This document shows positions 44,087 through 52,092 of a stretch of DNA of 64,000 nucleotides, piece by piece (the first letter of the stretch is position 1; each line of letters starts with the position of its first letter). The position numbers and the translations under genes are program-made. The notes beneath the pieces were generated by a model, which was not told the DNA's origin, ran no database searches, and was given only the letters and a program-made list of their open reading frames with translations. The DNA is from CAYPZL01 sp964415045 (GTDB lineage Bacteria; Planctomycetota; Phycisphaerae; Sedimentisphaerales; Anaerobacaceae), in NCBI GenBank assembly GCA_964415045.1, contig CAYPZL010000001.1, forward strand, positions 1 through 64,000, given 5' to 3'.

Positions 44087-45670
44087 ATGCCGAAACTAAG
44101 CATAGACGGTCGCCCGGTGGAGGTCGAGGCCGGCGCGACGATTCTCGACGCCGCCGAAAAGCTGGGGATCGAGATTCCGACGATGTGCTATCTGCGCGGG
44201 CACGAAGCGACCACCAGTTGCATGGTGTGCGTGGTCAAGGTCCTCGGCGCCAAAGGGTTGCTGCCAGCCTGCGGCACGCCGGCGCGCGACGGGATGCAGG
44301 TCGAGAACGATTGTGAAGAGGTCCGCGACGCGCGGCGGTCGGCGCTGGAGTTGCTGCTCGGCGACCACGTGGGCGACTGCGTGGGACCGTGCCGGATGGC
44401 CTGTCCGGCCCACATGGACATCCCCCTGATGATCCGGCAGATCGAAGCGGGGCAGTTGAAAGATGCGATCGCGACGGTGAAGCGCGACATCGCCTTGCCG
44501 GCGGTGCTGGGACGGATTTGCCCGGCGCCGTGCGAGAAAGTGTGCCGGCGGGCACAGCACGACGAGGCGGTCTCGATCTGCCTGTTGAAGCGATTCGTCG
44601 CCGGTGTGGACCTGCAATCGGACGAGACCTATCGACCCGCCTGCGCCGCGGAACGAGGCAAGCGCGTGGCCATTATCGGCGCGGGCCCGGCCGGTCTGGC
44701 GGCGGCCTATTATCTGCGCCGCGACGGAATTGCCTGTACGGTCATTGATGACCACGAGCAACCCGGCGGAATGCTGCGGTACGGTGTTTCGCAGGAGGAG
44801 CTGCCCCGCAACGTCCTGGACGCCGAAATCGCGTGCATCGAGAACCTCGGCGTCGAGTTTCGGTTCCGCACGCGGGTCGGCACGGGCGTGTCCATGGACG
44901 AGATTCGCAAACAGTATGACGCCGTGTTCATCGGCACCGGTGCGCTGGAACCGGGAGATGCGGATCACCTGGGCGTCCCGGCGGCGGCCGACAGGATCAA
45001 GGTGGACAGCCGGACGTATGCGACCGATGTCCCCGGCGTCTTTGCCGGCGGCGACGTGGTGCGCAAGCGCCGTCTGACCGTGCGCGCCGTGGCCGACGGG
45101 AAAGAAGCCGCTGTAGCGATCGGCCAGTATCTCACTGGCGCGGAGATGACTGGAGCAGCCAGGCCGTTCAACAGCAGGATGGGCAGGCTCGCGGACGGCG
45201 AGATGGAGACGTTTCTGCAATCCGCCGTCTCCACGCCGCGACAGAAGCCTTCCGGGCCGACCGGGGGATTCATCGAGTCCGAGGCGCGGGCCGAGTCCTC
45301 TCGGTGCCTGCACTGCGATTGCCGCAAGGGCGAGACGTGCCGGCTGCGACGCTACGCACAGGCCTACGGGGCGCGGCAGACGAGATACAAGGCGCAGCGA
45401 CGTTCCTTTGCTCAGCAGACGCAGCACCCCGAGATCATCTACGAGCCGGGCAAGTGCATCAACTGCGGCATCTGTATCGAGATCGCCTCGGCGTTCGGGG
45501 AAGAGCTTGGGCTCACGTTCATCGGCCGGGGCTTCGACGTACGCGTGGCGGTGCCGTTCGATGCCTCCCTGGCCGAGGGCCTGCGGATCGCCGCGGCCCA
45601 ATGCGTGCAGGCCTGTCCCACCGGTGCTCTCGCGTTTCGGGATGAGTCACGGACACAGGAAGGTTCGTGA
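44087..45670 (+). CDS. GltD-like FAD/iron-sulfur protein lacking the NAD(P)H domain
   Basis: The 527-residue protein starts with a NuoG-like [2Fe-2S] domain (Cys34, Cys45, Cys48, Cys62). A GltD-type [4Fe-4S] helical domain follows (CVGPCRMAC at 98-106; CPAPCEKVC at 145-153), then an FAD Rossmann fold (GAGPAG at 198-203). In GltD-type enzymes about 120 residues with a second GxGxxG nucleotide fold normally lie between FIGTGA (281-286) and PGVFAGGD; here only about 30 residues separate them. The C terminus has CLHCDC, CINCGIC and CVQACPTGAL clusters. It probably receives electrons from the NuoEF fusion rather than from its own NAD(P)H site. Confidence 0.88.
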   Translation: MPKLSIDGRPVEVEAGATILDAAEKLGIEIPTMCYLRGHEATTSCMVCVVKVLGAKGLLPACGTPARDGMQVENDCEEVRDARRSALELLLGDHVGDCVGPCRMACPAHMDIPLMIRQIEAGQLKDAIATVKRDIALPAVLGRICPAPCEKVCRRAQHDEAVSICLLKRFVAGVDLQSDETYRPACAAERGKRVAIIGAGPAGLAAAYYLRRDGIACTVIDDHEQPGGMLRYGVSQEELPRNVLDAEIACIENLGVEFRFRTRVGTGVSMDEIRKQYDAVFIGTGALEPGDADHLGVPAAADRIKVDSRTYATDVPGVFAGGDVVRKRRLTVRAVADGKEAAVAIGQYLTGAEMTGAARPFNSRMGRLADGEMETFLQSAVSTPRQKPSGPTGGFIESEARAESSRCLHCDCRKGETCRLRRYAQAYGARQTRYKAQRRSFAQQTQHPEIIYEPGKCINCGICIEIASAFGEELGLTFIGRGFDVRVAVPFDASLAEGLRIAAAQCVQACPTGALAFRDESRTQEGS

Positions 45671-45677
45671 CGCCCGC

Positions 45678-45693
45678 GCTCAGCCGGCTGAGC
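45678..45693. terminator. Palindromic hairpin between convergent genes
   Basis: GCTCAGCCGGCTGAGC is a perfect palindrome that can fold as a 6-bp stem with a CCGG loop. It lies at the convergent ends of the 12-gene run and the flavodoxin-like gene, where a bidirectional stop is expected. There is no T-run, so intrinsic termination is uncertain. Confidence 0.3.
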
Positions 45694-46393
45694 CGCCCAA
45701 TTGCAGCGCCAGCTCCGCAACGCGGCGGCCGAGAGACCTGGCGGCGCTCATGCCGTACTCGTCTTTGCTGACACCGCCTTCGATGCCGCTCCAGATCCGC
45801 GCTCCGTTGCGCGGTCCCGGCTCGCCGTTGCCCACGACGATCATCTTCTGGCAGTACAGGGACGACTGCACGGACTGGATCGTGACTTCCTGCCCGCCGT
45901 TGCGCGAGCCGCCGACCGCCAGGACGCCCGCGACCTTGTTGCTCAAGGCGAAGTTGTCCTTGTACAAGGTGATGCAACGGTCCAGGAAGGCTTTGCACAG
46001 TGCGCTCATATTGCTGAAATACACGGGCGTTCCGATGATGATGCCGCGCACGTTGGGGTCCTTGAGCCTGGGGACGAGGGCGGGGAAGTCGTCCTTTTCG
46101 CCTGGTTCGAGCGGGATGCCGGCCGCCAGGTTGCCGTTGATTCGCAGACCGGCCAGCTCGATCAGTTCCGTCTCGATCCTCGGGCTGATCTCGGCGGCGG
46201 CCTGCAGGCACGTTCGCAGCGACGTGGCCGTCGTCTTTCCCGCACGCGGGCTGCACGAGACGCCGACGATTTTTGTCTTGGCTGTGGCCGCGGGCCGGTC
46301 TTGTGCTGCGACAACCGGTCCGGTGACGGCGGTTGCAGCGGCGCCGGCAACGATTGAGTTGGTGACGAAATCACGACGCGTGATGCGCTTCAT
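45680..46393 (-). CDS. Tat-exported flavodoxin-fold NAD(P)H-dependent oxidoreductase-like protein
   Basis: The 237-residue protein begins with a twin-arginine leader (TRRDFVTNSIVAGAAATAV) ending near VVAAQ. The mature part matches the NADPH-dependent FMN reductase/iron-sulfur flavoprotein family: phosphate loop SCSPRAGKTTATSL, GTPVYFSNMSALCKAFLDR, and AVGGSRNGGQE. Such proteins bind FMN and are normally cytoplasmic; Tat export with bound FMN would place a flavodoxin-like carrier outside. It is convergent with the redox operon, 9 bp apart, and may receive electrons from the exported ferredoxins. Confidence 0.85.
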   Translation of the reverse strand: MKRITRRDFVTNSIVAGAAATAVTGPVVAAQDRPAATAKTKIVGVSCSPRAGKTTATSLRTCLQAAAEISPRIETELIELAGLRINGNLAAGIPLEPGEKDDFPALVPRLKDPNVRGIIIGTPVYFSNMSALCKAFLDRCITLYKDNFALSNKVAGVLAVGGSRNGGQEVTIQSVQSSLYCQKMIVVGNGEPGPRNGARIWSGIEGGVSKDEYGMSAARSLGRRVAELALQLGGSAG

Positions 46394-46436
46394 GGGCTCT
46401 CTCCTTTTCCAGTTGCGATTGAGGTCGATTTCTCGT

Positions 46437-46464
46437 TTGTCGGCGACCCGGCCTATGGTATACT
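46437..46464 (+). promoter_or_regulatory. Candidate promoter for the PQQ-like gene at 46594
   Basis: TTGTCG at 46437-46442 and a near-perfect TATACT at 46459-46464 have a 16-base spacer, in the divergent region between the flavodoxin-like and PQQ-like genes. Confidence 0.45.
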
Positions 46465-46593
46465 GTACGAACTCCGGCTGAGCACCGGGAGTATACAGGA
46501 AACCGGCGCGTTTGAACAGGGCTGACGGGATGATGGTCTGCAGGCCGGCGCGCGGGACAATCGTTTTATTCGTTTCGGGAAGGGTATTCGGTT

Positions 46594-47877
46594 ATGCTGC
46601 ATTTCGTGAAGTCTGCTGTCTTTGTCTGTTTTCTGTTGCTGATCTTCGCTTGTGGTTCGCGAGCCAACGACTGGCCGCAGTGGCGCGGACCGAACCGCGA
46701 TGCTGTTTGTTCGGAGGCCGGTCTGCTGAAGGAATGGCCCGCAGAGGGCCCCGAGCTGTTGTGGGAGATCTCGGGTCTGGGGCCGGGGTTTTCGACCGTC
46801 TCCATCGCCGACGGCACGCTCTACACGATGGGCGACCGCGAGGCCGACGGCGAGAAAGGCCAATACGTGTACGCCTACGATCTGGATACACGCCGGGAGC
46901 TGTGGGCGGCCCGGGTGGGCCCGCCGCATCGGGACGGACCGCGGTGCACCCCGACGGTGGCCGGCGATTCTGTTTACGCCATTGGCACCAGCGGGGACGT
47001 CGTCCGTATCGCCGCCGACAGCGGCAAGGTGATCTGGACGCGAAACCTGCTGGATGATCTGGGGGGAGCGTCCAACCCCAACTGGAAGTTCAGCGAATCG
47101 CCCCTGATCGACGGGGACAGGCTGCTGTGCACGCCGGGCGGACACAGAGCCGCCATGGTCGCCCTCAACAAGGAGACGGGGCAGCTCATCTGGAAGTGTT
47201 CGATGCCCGACATCGGCCCGAACGGCAAGGAGCAGGCGGGCTACGCGTCCATCCGCATCAGCCACGGAGCCGGTGTCAAGCAATACGTGCAACTGACCAA
47301 CGAGGGCCTCATCGGTGTCTCCGATAAGGGGGAGTTTCTCTGGGGGTACAACCGTGTGGCCAACCGGGTGGCCAACATTTCGACGCCGGTCATCGATGGG
47401 GATTATGTGTTCACTTCCACGGCGTATCAGACCGGCTCGGCGCTGCTCAAGCTCGTGCGCGACGGCGCCGACGTCAAGGCCGAGGAAGTGTACTGGCTCG
47501 ACAAGAACCAGTTCCAGAACCATCACGGCGGCTTCCTCAAGGTCGGCGACTACATCTACGGAGGCCACAACCACAACAAAGGCGAACCCACCTGCGTCGA
47601 GATGAAGACGGGCAAGGTCATGTGGCACGCCGACCAGCCCGGAAAGGGTTCCGGCTGCGTGCTCTATGCCGACGGGAACCTGTACTTTCGCTACGAGAAC
47701 GGAGTGATGGCGCTGGTGGAGGCCACGCCGGCGCGATACAACCTCAAGTGCACGTTCACTCCTCCGAAGCGGCCCGGCATGAAAGGGCCGGCCTGGGCCC
47801 ATCCGGTCATCTGCGACGGGAAGCTCTATCTGCGGCACGCCGACGTGCTGTTCTGTTACGACATCAACGCCGGGTGA
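46594..47877 (+). CDS. Secreted PQQ-like beta-propeller protein
   Basis: The 427-residue product has a signal peptide (VFVCFLLLIFACGSRA) and starts its domain with DWPQWRGPNRDAVCSEAGLL, the standard opening of planctomycete PQQ-like repeat proteins. Propeller blades include YAYDLDTRRELWAARV, ALNKETGQLIWKCS and CVEMKTGKVMWHAD. Length fits the family. Unlike the propellers in the operon it has its own promoter and no membrane anchor. It is probably a periplasmic binding or scaffold protein of unknown partner. Confidence 0.85.
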   Translation: MLHFVKSAVFVCFLLLIFACGSRANDWPQWRGPNRDAVCSEAGLLKEWPAEGPELLWEISGLGPGFSTVSIADGTLYTMGDREADGEKGQYVYAYDLDTRRELWAARVGPPHRDGPRCTPTVAGDSVYAIGTSGDVVRIAADSGKVIWTRNLLDDLGGASNPNWKFSESPLIDGDRLLCTPGGHRAAMVALNKETGQLIWKCSMPDIGPNGKEQAGYASIRISHGAGVKQYVQLTNEGLIGVSDKGEFLWGYNRVANRVANISTPVIDGDYVFTSTAYQTGSALLKLVRDGADVKAEEVYWLDKNQFQNHHGGFLKVGDYIYGGHNHNKGEPTCVEMKTGKVMWHADQPGKGSGCVLYADGNLYFRYENGVMALVEATPARYNLKCTFTPPKRPGMKGPAWAHPVICDGKLYLRHADVLFCYDINAG

Positions 47878-48044
47878 GGCCCGCGAGGCGATGGCACGAA
47901 TGGAGGCGGGCAAGCAGTTCGGAAAAATCGCCCTGCAGGTGTCGCCATCGGGCTGAGCGTGGAAATTCGCAGAACATTCCGGCTCCGCGTGCATATAGGG
48001 TACAAAGGTTGGAATCGGCGCTGCCTTCTGAAAGGGGATTTGCT

Positions 48045-48620
48045 ATGGCTGTGACACCTTCGACGATGTTGCGGCTGGGTACCCAAATGCCGCATTTTGC
48101 GCTGCCTGACACCAGAGGCAAAACGGTGTCTCCCGCGGATTTCGGCGAGGCCGAAGCGCTGCTGGTCGTCTTTATGTGCAATCACTGTCCGTTTGTGAAG
48201 CATATCGTGGACGACTTTGTCGAACTGGCGAAGGAATACCAAGCCCGGGGAGTCGCGGTGGTAGGGATCAACTCCAACGATGTGGACGCCTACCCCGACG
48301 ACCGGCCCGATAAAATGGAGCAGTTCGCAAAGGAGAAGGGTTTTACGTTCGTGTATCTGTACGATGCGACGCAGGAGGTCGCCAGGAGCTATCGCGCCGC
48401 CTGCACGCCCGACTTCTTTTTATTCGACAAGGAGCGCCGGCTCGTGTATCGAGGACAGATGGACGACAGCCGGCCGGGAAACGACGAGCCCATTACGGGC
48501 GCGGATTTGCGGGCCGCTCTGGACGCCGTGCTTGCGCGCGAGCCGGTCGGCGCCGAACAGAAGCCGAGCATGGGTTGCAACATCAAGTGGAAGCCGGGCA
48601 ACGAGCCCGACTATTCTTGA
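48045..48620 (+). CDS. Thioredoxin-like (redoxin family) protein
   Basis: The ATG at 48045 follows AAAGGGGA. The 191-residue product has an AhpC/TSA-Redoxin fold (LGTQMPHFALPDTRGKTV), a CNHCPF active-site pair as CxxC after VVFM, GINSNDVDAYPDDRPDKM, and TPDFFLFDKERRLVYRGQMDD. This combination matches the 'thioredoxin family protein' group common in planctomycetes and cyanobacteria, which lacks a signal peptide and is probably cytoplasmic. Substrate unknown. It lies 100 bp ahead of the Cus-type efflux genes on the same strand. Confidence 0.85.
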   Translation: MAVTPSTMLRLGTQMPHFALPDTRGKTVSPADFGEAEALLVVFMCNHCPFVKHIVDDFVELAKEYQARGVAVVGINSNDVDAYPDDRPDKMEQFAKEKGFTFVYLYDATQEVARSYRAACTPDFFLFDKERRLVYRGQMDDSRPGNDEPITGADLRAALDAVLAREPVGAEQKPSMGCNIKWKPGNEPDYS

Positions 48621-48720
48621 GGCCGGTCGGTCGGTGTGACTGCCACGCCCGGTGGCCTGCACGGGGACCTGATTGGCAGCGGGTCGGGCGGGCAGACGAG
48701 ATTGGAAGGAACGAATCCGG

Positions 48721-50022
48721 ATGGTGAAAAAAAAGATCTACACGGCGTTGATCCTTCTGATGGGCAGCGTGATGTCTCTGGCCGGCGGCGTTGGGGCCAA
48801 GCCTGTGGATGCAAACGGCCTTCAGACGCTGCCCGAATATCTCACGTATGCGGCCCTTCATAACGCGGGTCTGAAAGCCGCTTTCGAGCGGTGGAGGGCG
48901 GCTCTCGAAGAGATTCCGCAGGCCCGCGCCTTGCCCGATCCGCGTTTTACCTATGGCTATTTTATAGAAGAGGTGGAGACGCGGGTCGGGCCGCAGCGGC
49001 AGCGGGTCGGTATCTCGCAGGTGTTTCCCTGGTTTGGCAAGATCGAGGCGCGCACGGACGCCGCCGCCGCCGCCGCCCGGGCGGCGCAGCGACGATACGA
49101 GGCAAAGAAGCTCCAGTTATTCTACGAGGTCAAGGACGCGTTCTACGAGTACGTTTACCTGCGGCGGGCGATCGACAATGCCCGGGAAAACCTCGAGCTC
49201 GTCAATCGCTTCGAGGAGCTGGCGCGCACCCGGTACGTGACGGCCGAGGCGCAGCATCCGGACGTCGTCTGGGCCCAGATCGAGCTGGCCACGCTGGAAG
49301 ATAAGCTGGCGACGCTGCAAGAGCTGAGGCGGCCCGTTGTCGCGCGATTGAACGCCGCATTGAATCGGCCCGGCGGTGCGCTGCCCTGGCCCAGGCCCGA
49401 AGAAGCGGCGATCGTCGAAGTGGATCGGACGCGCTTGTTCCGGATGTTGAGGGATCGGAATCCCCAGTTGCAGGCCAAACAGTTCGAGCTGGAGAGCGCT
49501 CGCAGCCGCGTCGAGCTGGCCAGGAAGAGGTTCTACCCGGATTTGGGCGTCGGCATCGACTGGATTCAGACGGATGAGGCGTCCGCCCCCGGGGGGTCGG
49601 ACAGCGGCAAGGACCCGGTGATCCTGATGTTCAGCATGAATCTGCCGCTGTGGCGCAAGAGCTACGGGGCCCGGGAGCTGCAGGCTCGCGCGCAGGCCCG
49701 CCAGGTCGCAAACGAGAAGGATGATATTGAGAACAATCTGGTGGCGCAGGTCGAACGCGTTCTGTACGATGTTGAGGACAGCGAGCGCAAGCTCAAGCTC
49801 TATGGCGGCGTGCTCGTGCCGAAGGCTGAGGAGCTGCTGGGGGCTTCGGAGACGGCCTACATGGCCGGCACCATCGATTTTCTCGGCCTGATTGACGCCG
49901 AACGCACCTGGCTGCGGTTTCAGCTCCAGCGCGAGCGGGCCTGGGCCGACCGATACCAGAGAATCGCTGAATTGGAGATGCTCGTAGGAGCGGAGCTGAC
50001 CCGCGTGCGGCCAGCCGAGTAG
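48721..50022 (+). CDS. cusC: TolC-family outer-membrane factor of a Cus-type efflux system
   Basis: The 433-residue protein has a signal peptide (ALILLMGSVMSLAGGVGA) and long helical repeats of the outer-membrane efflux family (LPEYLTYAALHNAGLKAAFERWRAA; FLGLIDAERTWLRFQLQRERAWADRY). QVFPWFGKIEARTDAAAA is typical of heavy-metal TolC proteins. It would form the exit duct for CusA/CusB-driven copper or silver export. A GGAAGG site lies upstream of the ATG. Order cusC-cusB-YHS-cusA is consistent with a metal-resistance operon. Confidence 0.88.
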   Translation: MVKKKIYTALILLMGSVMSLAGGVGAKPVDANGLQTLPEYLTYAALHNAGLKAAFERWRAALEEIPQARALPDPRFTYGYFIEEVETRVGPQRQRVGISQVFPWFGKIEARTDAAAAAARAAQRRYEAKKLQLFYEVKDAFYEYVYLRRAIDNARENLELVNRFEELARTRYVTAEAQHPDVVWAQIELATLEDKLATLQELRRPVVARLNAALNRPGGALPWPRPEEAAIVEVDRTRLFRMLRDRNPQLQAKQFELESARSRVELARKRFYPDLGVGIDWIQTDEASAPGGSDSGKDPVILMFSMNLPLWRKSYGARELQARAQARQVANEKDDIENNLVAQVERVLYDVEDSERKLKLYGGVLVPKAEELLGASETAYMAGTIDFLGLIDAERTWLRFQLQRERAWADRYQRIAELEMLVGAELTRVRPAE

Positions 50023-50091
50023 CCGGTTCCGGCCTCTTGGGGGCGCATTGAGCGCGAGCACCACTTCCATCAGGGACAAAAGTGCCGAGTT

Positions 50092-50121
50092 TTGCGAACC
50101 TAAATCCTATAGAAATAGTAT
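50092..50121 (+). promoter_or_regulatory. Possible promoter and dyad upstream of cusB
   Basis: TTGCGA at 50092-50097 and TAGTAT at 50116-50121 are 18 bases apart. The region includes an imperfect dyad, CTATA at 50107-50111 and TATAG at 50119-50123, which could bind a metal regulator. No metal-sensing regulator of the MerR or CopY type is encoded nearby. Confidence 0.3.
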
Positions 50122-50157
50122 AGCTTTTCACGTGAACGAAAAGTCGTGGAGGCTGTT

Positions 50158-51664
50158 ATGCGAATAAAGCCGGTCGTACGAGGAGTTTTGGCCGTTGTTT
50201 TGTTGGTGGGGGGCGGTCTTGTTGCGGGATATCTGCTCGCCCCTGCGGCCAGCGGCGAGGCGCAACAGGCTCACGGTCAACCTGAGGCCAACAAACCACA
50301 GAAGTGGTATTTATTGTTCGATGCATCCGCAGATTATCCGGGATCAGTTCGGCAGATGCCCCCTTTGTGATATGGACTTGATTCCCATGCCGGAGAGCCT
50401 GGCTGTGGGAGGCGCGGCCCGCGAACTGGCGGTCTCGGAGGCCGCGGCGAAACTCATGGAGATTCAGACCTCTCCGGTCCAGCGAAAATTCGTCAGCGCC
50501 GAGGTCAGGATGGTCGGCAAAGTGCACTATGACGAGACGCGCGTCAAGCACATCACGGCCTGGGTGGGCGGCCGGCTGGACCGATTGTACGTGGATTTCA
50601 CCGGCATCAGCGTCAGCGAAGGCGATCACTTAGTGTATCTGTACAGTCCGGAGCTCATCAGCGCGCAAGCGGAACTGCTGCAGGCCGCCCGCGCCGCGCG
50701 GAATGTAACGGACAGCTCTTCGGAGTATCTGAACCGGTCAACCACGAACACTCTGGAGGCCGCCAGGGAGAAGCTGAGGTTGTTGGGTTTGAAGGCCGAC
50801 CAGATCGACGGCATCGAACGCTCGGGCCGGCCCCTGACGCACCTGACGATCTATTCCCCCATGGGCGGGGTGGTCATCGAGAAGATGGCCAGCGAAGGCA
50901 TGTACGTAAGCACGGGCACCCACATCTATACTGTGGCGGACCTGTCGCAGGTCTGGGTCAAGCTCGATGTGTACGAATCCGATCTTCCGTGGATTCGGTA
51001 CGGCCAGCCGGTGGAGTTTACCGCCGAGGCCTACCCCGGCGAGGTCTTCGAGGGATGGCTGAGCTTCATCGATCCGACGCTCGATGCGAAGACGCGGACG
51101 GTCAAGGTGCGGGTCAATGTCCCCAACCCCGACGGGCGGCTCAAGCCCGAGATGTTCGTGCGGGCCGTGGTGCGCTCGCAGGTCGCGCGGGGGGGCAAAG
51201 CAATGGACCCCAATATGGCGGGCAAGTGGATGTGTCCCATGCACCCGTCGGTGGTGAAAGCGGCGGCGGGTTCCTGCGATCTCTGCGGGATGGATCTGGT
51301 CGCGACCGAATCGCTCGGCTACGTGGCCTCGGCGCCGGCCGGCGAACCGCCTCTGGTCATCCCCGCCTCGGCGCCCCTGATTACGGGCAAACGCGCGGTC
51401 GTGTACGTGCGAAAGCCGGAGGCGGAAATTCCCACGTTCGAGGGTCGGGAAGTGATCCTTGGTCCCAGGGCCGGCGCGTACTATCTGGTGGAATCCGGTT
51501 TGAAGGAGGGCGAAGAGGTGGTGACACACGGCGGCTTCAAGATTGACTCGGCCCTTCAGATCCAGGCCAAACCGAGTATGATGAGCCCGGGGGGCGGGGC
51601 CGCACCGGCTGGACATCAGCATGGAACGACCGACGCCGGCGGCGCGCAGCAGAACAATCACTGA
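50158..51664 (+). CDS. cusB: CusB-type RND periplasmic adaptor, apparent +1 frameshift
   Basis: The ATG at 50158 has GGAGG 5 bases upstream and begins an anchor (VVRGVLAVVLLVGGGLVAGYLL). The first 51 codons read in one frame to KPQKWY. The remainder (SMHPQIIRDQFGRCPLCDMD onward) is in the +1 frame. Removing one T from TTT at 50310-50312 restores WYYCSMHPQ, the normal start of the CusB heavy-metal-binding domain. Downstream are the adaptor segments VGGRLDRLYVDFTGISVSEG and LTIYSPMGGVVIEKMASEGM, and a second metal-binding domain (MCPMHPSVVKAAAGSCDLCG). It links CusC to CusA. Sequencing error or a real lesion are both possible. Confidence 0.82.
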
Positions 51665-51712
51665 CGTTTCTTGGGAATAGACGAACGTTTTCGATCTGGA
51701 AAGGAAAACACG

Positions 51713-52066
51713 ATGAACGGAAAAGGCAGGAATCTCAGCAAGGTGCTGGCAGCGGTGGCGCTGGTGCTGGCTACAGCGGTCGCACTCAGCGGTTGCGGCA
51801 AGGAAGAGCCGACCGCCGGACAAGCCACGCAGGCGCCGACGGGACAGCTCACGGCAGCCGCTCAGGAGGCGGCCGCGACGGTGCAGGAGAAGGCCGAAGA
51901 GGCTATCCTGCAGACCACCTGTCCCATCATGGGCGGTGCGATCAACAAGGCCATCTTTGTTGAATACAAAGGAAAGAAGGTCTATTTCTGCTGCAATGGC
52001 TGCGAGGTCGAGTTCAACAAGGACCCGGAGAAGTACGTGGCCAAGCTGCCGCAATTCCAGCCGTAA
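51713..52066 (+). CDS. YHS-domain lipoprotein, putative periplasmic metal chaperone
   Basis: The 117-residue protein has a signal peptide with a lipobox (VALSGC, Cys at about residue 28), a Gln/Ala-rich linker, and a YHS domain with TTCPIMGGAINKAIFVEYKGKK-type metal ligands and YFCCNGCEVEFNKDPEKYV. YHS domains bind copper or other soft metals and occur beside Cus/Cop efflux genes. It lies between cusB and cusA, so it may pass metal to the pump in the periplasm. AAAGGA precedes the ATG. Confidence 0.85.
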   Translation: MNGKGRNLSKVLAAVALVLATAVALSGCGKEEPTAGQATQAPTGQLTAAAQEAAATVQEKAEEAILQTTCPIMGGAINKAIFVEYKGKKVYFCCNGCEVEFNKDPEKYVAKLPQFQP

Positions 52067-52092
52067 CGCGACACGCTGTGAGACGGGCATCG

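Noticed and set aside
41733..45670. Electron-bifurcating [FeFe] hydrogenase or formate dehydrogenase
   Set aside because: The NuoEF-type subunit fits, but no H-cluster or molybdopterin catalytic subunit is in the window.
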